A stretch of DNA of 64,000 nucleotides from Gentiana macrophylla (GCA_026214975.1 CM047805.1:193139620-193203619); one strand, 5' to 3'. Shown: positions 19,685-31,270, counted from the first letter of the stretch. Program-made: numbers and translations. Notes: a model not told the origin generated them from the sequence alone.

Positions 19685-21021
19685 GTATTCATTTATGCTT
19701 TCTATGTCAAATGTTTTATTTTGAAAAAAGGACAACGATTTGAGTGAGTTCCAGCTGGTTTGCTTTAGCCCATTATTATACATTTCCCTTCAGCTAACAA
19801 GTCACACCCTTTGGATTCCTTGATTAAGTTGAGTACTTTTAGGCAGTTTATGTAGAAACAGTGATGCATAGAGGTCCAGCATTTTCCCAGTGGAGTAACG
19901 GTGACTCTAGTCTAGCTGATTTCTCTCAGTTATTTTCAAGAATCAAGAGAAAATGGAGTGATCATTGTTTGCCCCATTTTTTCCATTTTTCCCCCTTTTC
20001 TCCAATGATTCGAAATTTATGATCTCTTTAATTACTGCCACAAAGTGCACAGCCTCACATCCAATTCCCTAGTCCTATTACTACGATAGGGCAGCCTTCA
20101 ACTTACGGAGGTTGGTATTAAAAGAGGTGAAGCATTGAAGATGACAACAGAATGCCAAGTTTCTTGCTCTTTTGTGCCTTTGGCAATAGTGTTTCTAGAG
20201 ACTGGTGCATTTGGTCTAAAGAAGATGACGAGGGCCTTTCGTTAAGGGAAAGTAGGTATTTGAGTGTTGTGCATGGGATATTCATTGACCCCTCTTTTAT
20301 TAGAGGCTAAAGGCACTCCATACCCGGATCAAAAAAGGATTGCCAAAGCCTTCCAAGGTAAAGACAAGGCATTGCAACAAGGGGACCTAGTGTTAAAAAG
20401 AAAACCGGAGAGGCAATGATATGTAATGGAATGAAATTTCATTCAATCGTTTGATCATGGTAGATTCCAACATTTGATCATGTAATGATATGTCCGGAAA
20501 TTTTCATCAGTACTTAATGAAAATAAAGTCAATTTTCATTACATTTGAAAGTTGATGAGATATAATGAAAATGAACATCACCTGCTGCCCGAACCACTTG
20601 CTCGGCCACCGGTTTTACCACCCACCACCACCATCTGCCACCATTTGCCGTCACCCATCGTGCCACTTGCCACTTCCATGGAATCTCGTTCATTTCATTC
20701 GACTGTGTGTCAAATGTACATTGCATGTCAGACGTACAAAGGAATGCATCTATACCGTTCCATTAGAACAGTCCAAGTGCATTTTAAAGCAGAAGGGACA
20801 ATATTTTAAGTGGAATGTCTTTTGTGCTCTAGTGAATTTCCAATACCTTAGTTTCACCAAGTGGATGTGACACTTAAACAGAATTTCTGTTTTACCTGTG
20901 AAATTTATACTTGTATTCTGGCACAGTATGTCCTAATGAAGCGTCATAAAGCACATTTGCCTGATTTTTCCAAATATCAGATGTTACCACAGTCCACTGG
21001 CCTAACCAACTTCTCTTTGAG
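19685..21021 (+). other. Intron 1 of the E1-beta gene
   Basis: 1337 bp, GT...TTTGAG-AG ends. No second gene seen; a CCACCACCACC-rich stretch lies at 20610-20640. Open frames at 20552-21139 are incidental. Confidence 0.75.
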
Positions 21022-21885
21022 AACTTGTGTATTTGGGGAAGACGTGAGTTTCGGTGGTGTCTTTCGTTGCACTGCTGGATTAACTGATCGATTTGGCAAA
21101 CACAGGGTCTTCAACACCTCTCTCTGCGAGCAGGTATAACATTTTTTCCGACGATGACATTCTATTTAATTATTTTAGGGGAATGAAGAAAACAAAAGAA
21201 GGGGATAAAACGGTTGAGTCTGTGAGAACAAACTAGCTTGTTTGTTTGTTTCTTTTTTTTGTATTGTTAGTCTGTTCATAGTATTCATTTTTTGTTTTAC
21301 ATGCAATCCCTTCTACTGATCAATATGTTTTGCTCTCCAATAAGGCTGCTGGACTTTAGTGATTAAAATGCTTCTTATGACAGGGGATTGTTGGATTTGC
21401 TATTGGTTTAGCAGCGATGGTAAGTCTTGGCATTTTGTCCATTTAAGCATAGCCTTTAGCTCCATTTTCCCTATTTTTATATGTTTCTTTTTTTTTGAAA
21501 GTCCCATGCTTTCTTGACTTAGGGAAATAGAGCAATTGCAGAGATTCAGTTTGCAGACTATATGTTTCCTGCATTTGATCAGGTTAGCATCTTCGATGAA
21601 TCTGGACTTTCACAGACAAAGTTAATAATATGATCCATTGGAATAGCTGAATCGCAGATCGTAAATGAAGCTGCCAAGTTCAGATACCGCAGCGGTAACC
21701 AATTTAATTGTGGAGGTAATGGAGTGCTTATTTTATATAGACCGGGTATTGTTTACGAGGTCAAGAAACTCACTTTCCGTTTTCAGGCTTAACTATTAGA
21801 GCACCCTATGGAGCGGTTGGACATGGTGGACATTACCACTCACAATCCCCAGAAGCTTTTTTCTGTCATGTGCCTGGCATCAAAG

Positions 21886-22747
21886 GTACACTTTTTGCAC
21901 GTCTTCTCCTGGATTTTCAAGTTTCTTTCGTGTCTTTTCTGTTCTATACTGAAATGTACTGCTGGACCAATCTGTGACATTGTAATTGGTAAGTGACTAA
22001 CCGCACCCCTATATAATATCAAATCACTACAACAAACACACTAGAGTACACATTGCCCACATACTATCCCTGTTGATGTATTTCGTTTGCTTTTAATCTC
22101 AATCTGTCCCCAAGTGGACCTTACAAACTATCATGGGATTCAAGATACACGTGGTGACAAAGAATCAAATCAGGAAGGGCTTTGTGAATGTGATTGGACA
22201 CGTTTCATTTTGACATACCCCCCCCCACCCAGGAAAAGGGACATTGTTTTAAGCTTGAAGTAGGTCGTAAGTTGAATGAAGAGGATTTTTTGAAATAGGG
22301 AATGGTATACAGAATACAAGAAAAAAACTGCACCTAGTAATGCTCCTTTTTACGAAGGATGTCCTTTTTTCTTCTTCTTCCTAAATCTTCTTACTTGTAC
22401 TTGAAGCTTTGAACACTGATCCAATCTTGAAAGAGCAGCTATGTGACAGTGTATAGTTCAAGGCACTGGATTTCTGCCTCATAAACATTTCGTGCACTTT
22501 CCTGTTAACAGCCAATGCCACTCTTATATAAGAACTGTATATGGAAATGTGAATTGGATAAAGGGCTGAATCTTCAGGTGATGTTATTTGTCCTTGAGTC
22601 TCCATCAATCGCTACTCACTGATGATCCAAATCTTTGGTTCCATTGTTGCAGTTGTTTTCTCGGCGTGCTAAATTTATTCACCAGCATATATCAATTTAA
22701 ACAATAGTTGACCCATGCTTTGATTAGTTTCTGGATAAATCTTCTAG
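21886..22747 (+). other. Intron 6 of the E1-beta gene
   Basis: 862 bp between AAAG/GTACAC and TTCTAG/GTGG. It is the only intron whose ends leave the flanking exons out of frame, by one base. No repeat recognised; a run of nine C at about 22219 is noted. Confidence 0.7.
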
Positions 22748-23644
22748 GTGGTTATCCCGCGGAGTCCAAAGCAAGCAAAAGGACTACTGTTGTCATGCAT
22801 ACAGGATCCAAACCCTATTGTATTTTTTGAGCCAAAGGTCTCTCTTCATGTGATTATTTTGGTATAGATTTATCATTATGAACTTATATTTGAGAAGTGT
22901 TTTCGTGTCAACTTCAGTGGCTTTACCGTTTAGCTGTAGAAGAAGTCCCAGAAAGCGATTATATGTTGCCTTTATCAGAGGCCGAGGTATGCTATTAGTG
23001 TTTTTGCAAGTTGTATGAAAAGATATGTCCGAGCTGTAACAGTCAGATGGTGAAATCAGATCATTCAGGAAGGCACTGATAAAACTCTCGTCGGCTGGGG
23101 AGCACAGTTAGCTGTCATGGAAGAGGCCTGCAGTGAAGCAGAAATGCGTATTGGCTTCTGAAAATGCTGCATTCAAGTTTTTATGTTTCATTTCGTTGCA
23201 TAATATGCAGAAAGTCAGTTATGCCTGCAGCACTGCCACTTCATGTTAGACTTCACATCTTTTTCTTTTAATAAATGGTACTTCCACCAGCAGAAACTTT
23301 GTTGATACCAATGTGTTGCAGTGAGATCTATGCTTCAATATTATGTTAAGTAATCACATATATTATCGGAGGACTGAAGAACTTAGAAAGATGCTGAATT
23401 TTCACAAATAGGCCCGTATAGGCACCATCCCTGACAAGCTCTGAACTTTAAAAATCCCAGTTGATACTGCACTACTTTCTTAAGCGCCCGTGTATGGATG
23501 TTCATAGCTTCTCAAAATGGTTTATCAATCAACTAAGATGCTTTGACTTTAGTTTCAAATGTAGTTGTCACGTGATTCATATTACTGAGTAGAACGCTTC
23601 ACTGTTAACAGCTTTAACATATTCTATTTTTATCACTTCATATA

Positions 23645-23913
23645 CTACCTCCGTCCCATAAAAAGTGTCCACTTTTTGTGGTGCACACAGATTAAGAAAA
23701 CAATTAATGTGTTGTATTTTAAGTAGTGATGGACATAAACACCCCTATCAAATAGTAAATGCTCTTTTGGATATGAAATGAATATACAACATTAAATGTT
23801 ATTATAGGGGTATGTTTGGAAAAAGTGCAATAAATGATGTATTGGTTTTCTAAATGGACTCTTTTTATGGGACAATTCAATTTTAAAAAGTGGACACTTT
23901 TTATGTGAAGTAG
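23645..23913. mobile_element. Stowaway-type MITE
   Basis: Terminal inverted repeats CTACCTCCGTCCCATAAAAA and (reverse) CTACTTCACATAAAAAGTGTCCAC, with the CCTCCGTCCC core of Stowaway/Mariner MITEs and a TA at the left edge. 269 bp, AT-rich, non-coding. It lies in the interval from which E1-beta exons are missing. Confidence 0.85.
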
Positions 23914-24993
23914 AGAACAACCATATTCATCTATCTTCTATCTCCATCATCACCCTTGTCTGAGTGCCTACGTCACCTTTGGATCTTTGGGAATTTGCAA
24001 GAATCTTTGAAGCGTGTTATTACATTGAGTAATGACTAATGAGTGTTTACTTGATCTCATGGCCCCTAATTTCATATTTGATTTGAACAGCCATCAAGTT
24101 CCTTATCTGTATCAGTTTCTTCGATTTCCATAACTTTGGTGCCTTCTCTTTTGTCTGTCATGAATATTTTCTTTGAAGGATGTCTGTGTGGGCCCATATC
24201 AAGTTATCAACCATAAGGAATCCTTCTTTTCTTACTCATTCCTTACTTGTTTTCTTGAGAAAGACATTGTGAGAGCCTTTAGCCTGATTATCCGGCCTTG
24301 CCTCAGATTTTGGTTCATAGACATAACACCATGTCGCCTTAGCTTCCCTAGTGGCCTGACTCCTCAGAGAAAGCCTTCAAGCAACCTTTTTAAACAATCT
24401 TTCTACTTATCTGTGGACACTAGTTGGCAAGATGAAGACACCAGCAAAAAATAATGGATATGCCAATGGGTAGAGATTTAATTGGCTGCAGCTGACCTCC
24501 ACGGGAAAGCTTATAACTAGACCAATTATTATTTCTCTTTCTAATCTTCTCATTCTAATCTTCTCAATCAGAGGGTAGCAGCCTTTGTATGTAAGTCTTG
24601 TGAGACCAGTAGGACACTTCAATATTTGATAGGAAGAACCCTGACAGCATCCCAAACACCAGGCATGTATCACCTCTAGTGCGTGGAGCATGACACAGAC
24701 ACATGATTTTTCTTCAACTTGTTTCAGTTCTGCCAATTGTATGGGGAGTCTCTTCTATCCTTTCCGAATAGCTGCAATGCATCATTTGGCACACCATCCT
24801 TCTATAAAGCTAGCACTATTGCTGTTGATAATAGGATAATTTATGGTAGTGCATATGTATATCTTAGCATCTTGAGGTGTGTTATTTGCAAAAAAACGTT
24901 TGCATCCTGTACTTTGATGGTGTTTGGTTCATTGTTTTGATGATGCTGACTCGTCATAATTACATCTCAATCATCTTCTAATTTGCTTTGTAG
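23914..24993. other. Non-coding interval where E1-beta exons are expected
   Basis: I looked on both strands for the missing transketolase C-terminal segment (family residues such as LIDLKTLLPWD and HEAPVTGGFGAE) and do not find it. An open frame at 24173-24454 has no family resemblance. Confidence 0.6.
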
Positions 24994-25198
24994 TTGGAAG
25001 CACCTGTTGCACGAGTATGTGGCTTGGACACGCCCTTCCCTCTTGTATTTGAACCCTTCTACATGCCTACGAAGAATAAGGTTAGACTCGCATCTCCCTG
25101 TGTACATATATTGGGGTATAATACTGTTCTTGACAGGGTCCACTTCTTCTGTTTGATGGCAGATATTGGATGCAATTAAATCAACTGTCAACTATTAG

Positions 25199-26059
25199 TA
25201 CAATTAATACAGCTCCTTTCTGCTGTAATTCGAAACTCGCCAAGTGGATCACAACAGACCGAGAAAATGCATGAATGATAAATTGCAGGAGGTGGATCTA
25301 TATACATTGTTTTATATGAATAAGCATTATAGTTGACATGGATATATGTGTTATATTAAAGTGTAGATGCATAGCCGTCTTCACTCTCATTACAAGTTAA
25401 TTTCTATAACCGGCATCAATAATATACTGTTCTGGTGCATCATTCTTGCTGGCTGTTAATTTATGCATTTTTATTAAAGATTATATTACTTTTGAACAAT
25501 TGGCATCAACATCAAACATTTTTGATCAAAAAAAAAAGAAAAAAACATCAAACATTTTTTAGTCTGCCCATTGATTTGTGTATTGTATGCGATACTGCGC
25601 ATGGATGATGAGAGGTCAAAACTACACTACTTGCACATGCCAAATACCACAGTTCTTAACAGACATTTTACCCTCCAAATAATCCAGTGTCGTCCTTAAA
25701 AGCAACTATTAGGCCTAATTAGAGACGGTTTTTGATGTTTGATTGACCTTTGACTGCATCAGCAATTAATCCTTGTCAAATCGGGTGTACTATGAAGAAA
25801 TCAAACCCTACATCTACCTTCCTCGATCTAAACCGACAGTAGATATATGACACACAAATTAGCAAGGACGACTGCACTTTCCCAGGAGGTGTACCTGAAT
25901 CATCTCACCGTAGAACTTCATCGGGATAATGCTTCCGCTACTTCGCTCCAGATGGCAAAGTCACTTCACTTTATTTCCCTTAGTCAGCAGGCTTCTCCGG
26001 AAAGTCTCTCGACCATTTAACGCAAATGACTACTAAAAAGAGTAAAAAATCAATGGGCC
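25199..26059. other. 3' flank of the E1-beta gene
   Basis: Likely 3' UTR to about 25500, an A-rich tract at 25528-25547, then unassigned DNA leading into the second LINE. Nothing else recognised. Confidence 0.5.
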
Positions 26060-26334
26060 TGACTCCATATGGTTTTTAAGTTGACAAACGATCATGGGTC
26101 GAACACTTACATCTCCCGCGTGTACTTTCAGACCATCACCCAGTTATGCTAGTTAATGGGGGAGAGCAATCGACCGGCTGTTAGAGTAAAACCGCTTCGC
26201 TTTCAAGCTTGTTGGTTAGAGCATAGCGATTTTCAGGATTTTATGCGCCAGAATTGGGACTTTTCTGGTAATGATATGGTTTCCACGATCCAAACAATTC
26301 ACGGTTAGAGTGGCCCGGTGGAATCGGCAGGTCT

Positions 26335-26697
26335 TTGGGAATATTTATTTATAGAAAAAAGAGGTGCAAGGCAAGGCTTGCTGGAATCCAAAACGTCTTG
26401 GCCTATGCACCCTCCTCTTTTTTGTCTCACCTGGCAACGGAGCTGATCGCGGAGTACAATCAAATCCTCAAGCAAGAAGAATTTTTTTGGCACCAAAAAT
26501 CGAAGCTTAAGTGGATTGGGGAGCGTAACACACACTTTTTTCACATGACGGCGGTTAGACGATGGGAGAGAGGTAAAATTAATTACCTTAAGGATGCAAA
26601 TGGTAGTTGGATAGCGGATCAGGAGGAGCTTAAAAGAATGGCCCGCCAGTTCTACATTGACCTTCATACAGAGGATCTGGTCCTCCCGCTCCCCTAG
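26335..26697 (+). pseudogene. LINE-2 linker between endonuclease and RT
   Basis: Reading WHQKSKLKWIGERNTHFFHM and YLKDANGSWIADQEELKRMARQFY parallels the first LINE's YWYQKSCLDWIKDGDRNTRY and DDSGTWITD blocks. It shows what should lie between 10895 and 12560 in the first LINE: about 15 residues rather than 1.6 kb. Stop at 26695-26697. Confidence 0.85.
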
Positions 26698-28294
26698 CAT
26701 ACGGTTCTGCCTAGTTTTTCTCATGCTGACTGCAGGATCCTCAACCGCCCGGTTTTTGAGCCTGAAATTCAAACAGCAGACTTTGAAATATGAGCCTATA
26801 AATCTCCAGGTCATGATGGTCTGCCCCCTCTCTTTTTTCAAAAGAATTGGGATGTTGTTGGTGAATCGTTATCATTTTTGTCTCGCAAGCTTTCCACAAC
26901 AAATGCTTCCCGTGCCGCCTTAATTGGATTCTTGTGGCCCTCGTTCCAAAAGTTAACCCGCCTGAATCGGTCAACCAACTGAGGCCGATTGCCCTTGCAA
27001 AGGTGCTGGTAAAGGTGATAACAAAAGTAATAGCAGATCGTCTGAAAATGTTGATTAGCAACATTATACCCAGCAGTCAGAGTGCTTTTATTCCGGGAAG
27101 ACAAACAGCTGATAATGTGATTGTGGTTCATGAGGCTATTCATACGATGCACAGAAAGAAGGGAAGGAAAGGATCCATGATTGTTAAGGTGGATCTGGAA
27201 AAAGCGTATGATAGGGTAAATTGAGGCTTTCTTGGCAACATTATGTAGACCACAGGGTTCTCGGACAACTTGATTGAGCTCATTTTGTTTTGCCTCTCTA
27301 CGGTTTCGCTTTCTATTTTGTGGAATGGAATACCTCTTGATGACTTCCAACCACAGCGGGATCTTAGGGAAGGTGATCCACAAGCTCCCTACCTCTTTGT
27401 GTTGGTTATGCAGGTCCTAAGTACTTTTTATTGATGAATTGGTCTGTGATGGGAAGTGGAAACCGGTCCGTATTTCCAGAGGGGGCCGAAAATATCACAC
27501 TTGTTTTTTGTTGATGATTCGTTGCTGTTTTTAAGGCCTCGGTGAGCCAGGCTGAGAATATGGAACGGATTATGTCTATGTTTTGCGCCGTGTCGGGACA
27601 AAATGTGAGCACCTGCAAATCAAAATTCTATGTCTCACCGAACGTAGGCAACGCAATTGCCTCAGACATTGCAGGTAAATTGGGTATGGCCCGTACTATT
27701 GATCTGGGAAAATATTTGGGTGTCCCTCTTTCTGCCAAAACGAGAAAAGCGAATTATGGCTTCATCCTTGATAAGGTGCGATCCAAACTATAGTTGTGGA
27801 AAGCCAAGATTCTGTCCGGGGAGAGGGGGCGAAATATCCTTATCCAATCAGCACTTAGCACGATTACTTATTATTTTATGCAAACAACCCGTATACCTTG
27901 TGCTATTCTTGATGAGGTAGAGAAAATTACTCAACAATTATTTTGGATTGGGGATGAGCAGAGACAGAGTATGCATTTTGTGGCTTGGTGAGACATCTGC
28001 AAGCCAAAGTCGTGTGGTGGCTTGGGAGTGCGACGACTTCGAAACATGAATATAGCCCTCTTGGCGAAATTGGCTTGGCAAATTCTAGTGGACAAGGAAA
28101 GCCTATGGGTGAAAGTGTTAAAGGCCAAGTATGGTGGTCCGCTCTCCAAACCAAAACCAACTTGCTCTTTTATGTGGAAAAGCATCTGCATGGCAACGGA
28201 TTGCCTTCGTGATGTGCTCAAAGTAAATAAGGAGGGAAGAGTAGAGTGGCTAGCAACATCCTCACGTAAGTTTGATGTGTCTAGTGCTTATTAG
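26698..28294 (+). pseudogene. LINE-2 reverse transcriptase, multiply broken
   Basis: RT motifs appear in order across shifting frames: ADCRILNRPV, LVPKVNPPESVNQLRPIAL, AFIPGRQTADN, KVDLEKAYDRVN followed at once by TGA (27223), ILWNGIPL, YLFVLVMQ, the catalytic LFFVDDSLLF near 27505-27535, CKSKFYVSPN, LGKYLGVPL, and FWIGDEQRQ. A stop in place of Trp after DRVN and the changed GDPQAPY block confirm decay. FVDD matches the first LINE, so both belong to one subfamily. Confidence 0.88.
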
Positions 28295-28720
28295 GCCCAG
28301 TTGAATGACGAATGCTCTGAAGAAAGGAAATGGATGAATATCTGGACCATCAAGGGGCCGCAAATGGGGAATATGTTATTTTGGCTGATTCGCCAGGAAG
28401 CCTTATCTACGGCGGGATTGCTTACTCATCAACGTGTTTTAAATGATGACACTTGTATGACGTGCCACACCCACGAGAAAACATTGATGCATGCCCTTCG
28501 GGGCTGTGATTGGAGTCAGGCCATTTGGAAAGTGTGGCTCTGCCAAGATACCGTCGTACGTTCTTTGGCAGTGTGCATGCGGATGAGTGGGTTGATGATT
28601 GCTTACAAAAGGACCTTGTGGGAGAAGGCGACATGATGACGTGGGAGTTCCTATTTCAGGAGATCATTTCAGGAATTTGTTATTGACGAAAGCAGGTGGT
28701 TCATCCTTTCAAAGACGGTT
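28295..28720 (+). pseudogene. LINE-2 zinc-finger tail
   Basis: Reading WTIKGPQMGNMLFWLIRQEALSTAG and CMTCHTHEKTLMHALRGC gives the zf-RVT Cys/His pattern (C-x2-C...H...C) missing from the first LINE's frame. Ends out of frame near 28636. Confidence 0.8.
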
Positions 28721-29178
28721 TTTATAAATCGAGCGGTCAGCAAAGCAAAGGAACTGAAGATAGCTCGGAAGAACTAGTAGTTGTTTTTTCATAGTAGAAA
28801 TTTTCGGTCAATATGTATTGCAGGCGAGTAGCTTTCCTTGTGTAAATATTGACGTACATTCCCAAAAAAAATACTGCCTATTTTATTTTAGGGAAAATTA
28901 GGTATTAGTCCAGTTTTCCCTCTGTATATAAATTTTAATCCACACTACTTTTTATTGTTGCAATAAGGACAAAATAAAATTGACTGGACCAAAATACCCT
29001 TAAATCAATCGCGTCAACACCTCTCACAGTTTCCACTTGCTGAATCATCTGGAGTGCTTGGGTGAAAATGGCCCCAAACGGAAAATCGAGAAGAAGGCGC
29101 CGCCGAGAAAATTGGTTCATCTTCTTCGTTTTTATCTTCAAGTTCTGATTCTGCCTCTCCGGAATAGTACAAGTTCTG

Positions 29179-29346
29179 ATCAACGCTATGTGCTATGACT
29201 ATCATGGGACTTGGGACACTTTCGCAACCGGTGCCCCGGCGGAGCTATACGACCCCCCAAATAATGGCAGAGTTTCCACCAGTTCCGGCCTGAGGTCTTG
29301 GATTAGTGCTAGGATTCAGAAGAACAAGCTGAATATGGGGATGCCT
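29179..29346 (+). pseudogene. Captured fragment of a class V (GH18) chitinase gene
   Basis: 56 codons read INAMCYDYHGTWD, then ATGAPAELYDP, STSSGLRSWI, NKLNMGMP. This matches the plant GH18 class V region (MCYDYHGPWD... TG..ALYDP... STSYG..SW... G.P..K...G.P). Family enzymes end this block with G-M/L-P-L-YGRTW; here the next base is GTAAAT, a fair splice donor, so an exon end may have been captured. The catalytic DxxDxDxE motif lies upstream in the family and is not here. Non-functional as an enzyme. Confidence 0.8.
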
Positions 29347-29562
29347 GTAAATTTGCTGAGAATTGTTCTCATCTTCAAAATGCATGGTTTCTCGCCTCTT
29401 TTACAATCTTAAGGTTTAGTCTTTAATTCAGTTTTAATCCTGTGTTTCTAGTAATTTTTTGTGGTCGTCAATCTATTAATCAATTTTAATTCATGGGTTT
29501 CTTGTTATTTTGTGTTAAATTCATAGTTTGTCATGTAATTTTGATTTGTGGGCTCAATAGGG

Positions 29563-29697
29563 GAGATTCTGGAAGAAACAATAGATTACTTGAAAAAACT
29601 GGAGAAAGAGAAACAGAGATTGGAGAATTTGATGAAATCATTTGCCCAAAACCAAACGTTAACATCTTGTAAGCCAATTTATGGAAAATTTGAGTAA
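29563..29697 (+). pseudogene. Possible second captured exon, coiled-coil type
   Basis: After a CAATAG acceptor-like site an open stretch reads EILEETIDYLKKLEKEKQRLEN and stops at TAA 29695-29697. Heptad-spaced Leu/Ile and high Glu/Lys suggest a coiled coil, as in the second helix of bHLH proteins. Too short to assign. Confidence 0.35.
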
Positions 29698-30118
29698 TAA
29701 CAGGTTTGCTAGAAAATTTCCATATTTAGGACTAAGCTGATAGAGTTTTTTTTGATCCATTGTTCACATTATAAATCTTTTGTGCCATGTTTGATCCGGA
29801 GAAAAAATGTTGTAAGTGATGAAGTTTGCAGCCAATGTTTGCAGCCAATGGAAACACATCTTGCTTCTTCTTAGTTCTTAGCTCTAGTATCTTGTTTGTT
29901 GTAGAACCACAATGAAATGTTATTTTTTTCATCATTTTTGTTACTTGTTTTTCTATTTGTTGAATTGGTTTGAGGAGAAGCATCTTTTGAGTTATATGCA
30001 TCTTTAATCAATATAAATAGTGGGAAATAATGATGTTTCGTTTAAGGATGCATCTATGATGTTTTAAAGAAGATTGATTGTGTTTTTACTTGGTTCATAT
30101 CATTAAGCTTTCTAATAG

Positions 30119-30748
30119 ACTAGTGTTACTTTGTTGGTGTGTTACTTTGTTGGTGTTAATAGTTCTGTTGAGAACAAAAATAATGGTAGGTTAAGCTTTC
30201 TAATAGACTAGTGTTACTTTGTTAGTGTGTTACTTTGTTGGTGTGTTACTTTGTTAGTGTGTTACTTTATTTAGAACAAAAATAGATTAGTGTGTTACTT
30301 TGTTGGTGTGTTACTTTGTTGAGAACAAAAATAGACTAGTGTGTTACTTTGTTGGTGTGTTACTTTGTTGAGAACAAAAATAGACAAGTGTGTTACTGTG
30401 TTACTTTGTTGAGAACAAAAAAAAGACTAGTGTGTTACTTTGTTGGTGTGTTCCTTTGTTGAGAACAAAAATAGACTAGTGTGTTACTTTGTTGGTGTGT
30501 TACTTTGTTGAGAACAAAAATAGACTAATGTGTTGCTTTGTTGGTGTGTTACTTTGTTGAGAACAAAAATAGACTAGTGTGTTACTTTGTTGGTGTGTTA
30601 CTATGTTACTGTGTTGGTGTGTTACTTTGTTGGAGTGTTACTTTGTTGAGAACAAAAATAGACTAGTGTGTTACTTTGTTGGTGTGTTACTTTGTTGAGA
30701 ACAAAAATAGACTAGTGTGTTACTTTGTTGGTGTATTACTGTGTTGAT
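30119..30748 (+). repeat. Minisatellite, about 49-bp unit
   Basis: About ten units of GTGTTACTTTGTTGG followed by GTGTTACTTTGTTGAGAAC and AAAAATAGACTA; some units lack the second half. Lies inside the TIR element. Confidence 0.92.
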
Positions 30749-30754
30749 GTAAAC

Positions 30755-31060
30755 GCTTCGATAAAATTCGGCTTTTAAATACTACGTCGAAAGGGTATCA
30801 AACGCGGTCTCAAAACGAAGATAAAAAAATATGAACTTTGGTGAAACAATTTTGATGATCGGTATTCTAAATCAAAAGTGACGGTCGTTTATAAGAAAAA
30901 ACGTTCCGGTTAATACAAATATTTTTTGACTTTCAAAATATAAGTCGGAAAAGTATCGTGTTTGGGCTCAAATTGAAGAGCAAAAAAAAACATGAATTTT
31001 GGTGAAAAAATTTCGATGATCGGAGTCATAATCAAAAGTTACGAGTGTTTGAAAAAAAAA
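30755..31060 (+). repeat. Two copies of a repeat of about 155 bp
   Basis: ATGAACTTTGGTGAAACAAT...GATGATCGG (about 30830) recurs as ATGAATTTTGGTGAAAAAAT...GATGATCGG (about 30990). The flanking GGCTTTTAAATACTACGTCG also recurs in altered form. Confidence 0.7.
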
Positions 31061-31270
31061 AAAAAAAACAAATAAAACACAACAAGTCTACAACCTGTAA
31101 ACCTAGAATTTCCAAACCCAGCGCGTCCCTTTTATTAAAAGGTTAATAAAGGGGTATTTTTGTCCGTCTGAAATTTTTTTTATCCTTTTTGCAACTAAAA
31201 AGAGAGTGTGTCCTATTTATTCATTTTGTAAATGTTTTGTCTTTTCCTCAATCAATCCCCTCTTATTTTA

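Larger units (their letters stand above)
19515..25198 (+). pseudogene. BCKDHB: Branched-chain 2-oxoacid dehydrogenase E1-beta gene, exons missing
   Basis: Exons by reading: 19515-19684, 21022-21133, 21384-21419, 21523-21582, 21658-21715, 21787-21885, 22748-22837, 22918-22986, 23060-about 23158, 24994-25080, 25163-25198 (stop). With GT-AG introns they give an Arg-rich mitochondrial presequence (MLRRFERLSVF), then [85 protein letters not shown], and the C-terminal [22 protein letters not shown]...STVNY. E1-beta pairs with E1-alpha in the matrix for thiamine-dependent decarboxylation of Val/Leu/Ile 2-oxoacids. Two faults: one extra base at the exon 6/7 junction shifts the frame, and exons for about 58 residues (KEGISCEL to the residues before LEAPV) are absent from 23160-24993. 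Either the copy is broken or the assembly is wrong. Confidence 0.9.
26060..28868 (+). mobile_element. Second LINE, 5' truncated and decayed
   Basis: Same LINE group as 1-14755. The first recognisable block is the endonuclease end (HLPRVLSDHHPVML, near 26106-26150), then linker, RT and zinc-finger region, and a CAAAAAAAA tail at about 28862. At least ten stops or shifts. It lacks ORF1 and most of the endonuclease, as 5'-truncated LINE copies do. The true left edge is not visible. Confidence 0.9.
28891..31262. mobile_element. TIR element carrying host gene fragments (Pack-MULE-like)
   Basis: Long imperfect terminal inverted repeats: the left arm (about 28891-29010, with ATAAGGACAAAATAAAATT and GGACCAAAATACCC) pairs with the right arm (about 31135-31262; GGGGTATTTTTGTCC and TTTGCAACTAAAAAG). 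TTATTTTA at 28883-28890 and 31263-31270 may be the target duplication, but the DNA is AT-rich. No transposase. The inside holds a class V chitinase fragment, a possible coiled-coil exon and a minisatellite. The long TIR plus gene scraps suggests Mutator-like; 8 bp would also suit hAT. Confidence 0.6.

Noticed and set aside
20552..21139. Open frames in E1-beta intron 1
   Set aside because: They overlap each other in different frames, include exon 2 partly, and show no independent family feature.
24173..24454. 93-codon frame where E1-beta exons are missing
   Set aside because: No resemblance to E1-beta or any family; composition as the flanking intron.
30119..30748. Direct repeats considered as a CRISPR array
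   Set aside because: Units are contiguous and degenerate, without unique spacers; plant nuclear context. The same applies to 36445-36897.
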